Positions 6,898 through 7,248 of a stretch of 7,248 nucleotides of DNA are shown here, in pieces. Position numbers and translations under genes: made by a program. Numbering within the stretch: the first letter of the stretch is position 1; each line of letters begins with the position of its first letter. The notes under the pieces are model-generated. The model was not told the origin of the DNA. It searched no databases and was given only the letters and a program-made list of their open reading frames with translations. Source of the stretch: Pseudomonadota bacterium. Lineage in GTDB: Bacteria; Pseudomonadota; Gammaproteobacteria; UBA11654. The DNA lies in assembly GCA_029979325.1 (NCBI GenBank), contig JAPOHS010000048.1:1-7248 (forward strand), in the 5' to 3' direction.

Positions 6898-7248
6898 TTA
6901 GTCTATCCCTCCTTGAAGAAATGGCCATGCCTTGACCATATAAATAATCATCGTCCAGACAGTAAGTATACTTGCTACTATCAGTGAAATCATACCAATC
7001 AAGTAGACATCTATTCCAAGAAGAGGAATCTGATAAAGCATGCATGAAAGGCCAACCATTTGTAATATTGTTTTTAATTTTGAGAAAGCAATGACTGATA
7101 CTTGATGTCTTTCCCCGAGCTCTGCCATCCACTCTCTGAGTGCAGAAATAGAAATCTCTCTTCCGATGATCACAATTGAGACAAGGGTGTTTACCATTGT
7201 TGGATCAGACTGCACAATCATCAAAAGTGCAATACAGACAATCAATTT
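6898..7248 (-). CDS. pgsA: CDP-diacylglycerol--glycerol-3-phosphate 3-phosphatidyltransferase, C-terminal part (5' end outside window)
   Basis: PgsA is an inner-membrane enzyme that moves the phosphatidyl group from CDP-diacylglycerol to glycerol 3-phosphate, the committed step towards phosphatidylglycerol and cardiolipin. The frame is open to the window edge (AAA at 7248-7246 continues it), leaving the last 116 residues. The fragment begins KLIVCIALLM, which corresponds to the stretch just after the final aspartates of the CDP-alcohol phosphotransferase motif, so the catalytic motif itself lies outside. The diagnostic block GREISISALREWMAELG is nearly the same as in enterobacterial PgsA, and SKLKTILQMVGL matches the GKVKTTAQMVAL block. 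Two hydrophobic helices follow (VGLSCMLYQIPLLGI and LIGMISLIVASILTVWTMI). The protein ends in GGID, one base before the DUF885 start codon. A TTG at 7245 lies inside the open frame and is not the true start. Confidence 0.93.
   Translation of the reverse strand, partial: KLIVCIALLMIVQSDPTMVNTLVSIVIIGREISISALREWMAELGERHQVSVIAFSKLKTILQMVGLSCMLYQIPLLGIDVYLIGMISLIVASILTVWTMIIYMVKAWPFLQGGID
6907..6914 (-). promoter_or_regulatory. Strong Shine-Dalgarno of the DUF885 gene, inside the 3' end of pgsA
   Basis: The minus strand reads AAGGAGGG, near-perfect for pairing with 16S rRNA, then ten bases to ATG at 6896-6894. It overlaps the last codons of pgsA, which confirms this start and suggests that the two genes share a message. 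Confidence 0.8.

Noticed and set aside
6655..6987. Open frame of 110 codons on the plus strand across the DUF885/pgsA junction
   Set aside because: Both genes it covers are clear on the minus strand, and it has no ribosome binding site or family likeness.
6893..7132. Open frame of 79 codons on the minus strand in another frame than pgsA
   Set aside because: The pgsA frame carries the diagnostic GREISISALREWMAELG block, so this overlapping frame is spurious.

Overview
The window is AT-rich and gene-dense, with no mobile element, RNA gene, CRISPR array or non-coding stretch over 300 bases. It looks like chromosome from an AT-rich, probably free-living (possibly marine) gammaproteobacterium. 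The best lineage clue is the PgsA fragment at the right edge, whose GREISISALREWMAELG stretch closely resembles enterobacterial PgsA as I remember it. The lineage is an inference from remembered families, not from a search.

Left part (1-4755, plus strand): a type I secretion locus. It starts with the C-terminal 210 residues of an acidic RTX-like secreted protein, which is the probable substrate. It is followed by an outer-membrane TolC-family channel, an inner-membrane ABC transporter with all the expected ATPase motifs, and a HlyD-family periplasmic adaptor. The ABC and adaptor genes overlap by four bases (ATGA), and the other gaps are 71 and 38 bases, so this is probably one transcription unit. 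Together the three transport proteins would form a channel across both membranes that exports the RTX protein in one step using a C-terminal signal. Two features are less usual: the transporter has no N-terminal peptidase or peptidase-like domain although its membrane part resembles the LapB-type transporters that usually carry one, and the adaptor has a short coiled-coil hairpin.

Right part (4762-7248, minus strand): a convergent cluster read from right to left. It holds the 3' end of pgsA (phosphatidylglycerophosphate synthase), a secreted DUF885-family putative zinc metallopeptidase with an HEAVPGHH motif, and a small three-helix membrane protein of unknown function. Gaps of 1 and 14 bases and clear Shine-Dalgarno sequences point to co-transcription. 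The two blocks meet tail to tail with only 6 bases between stop codons.

I did not find convincing evidence of a wholly new system. The points most worth following are the substrate and transporter subtype of the secretion locus and the unknown membrane protein next to the DUF885 peptidase.
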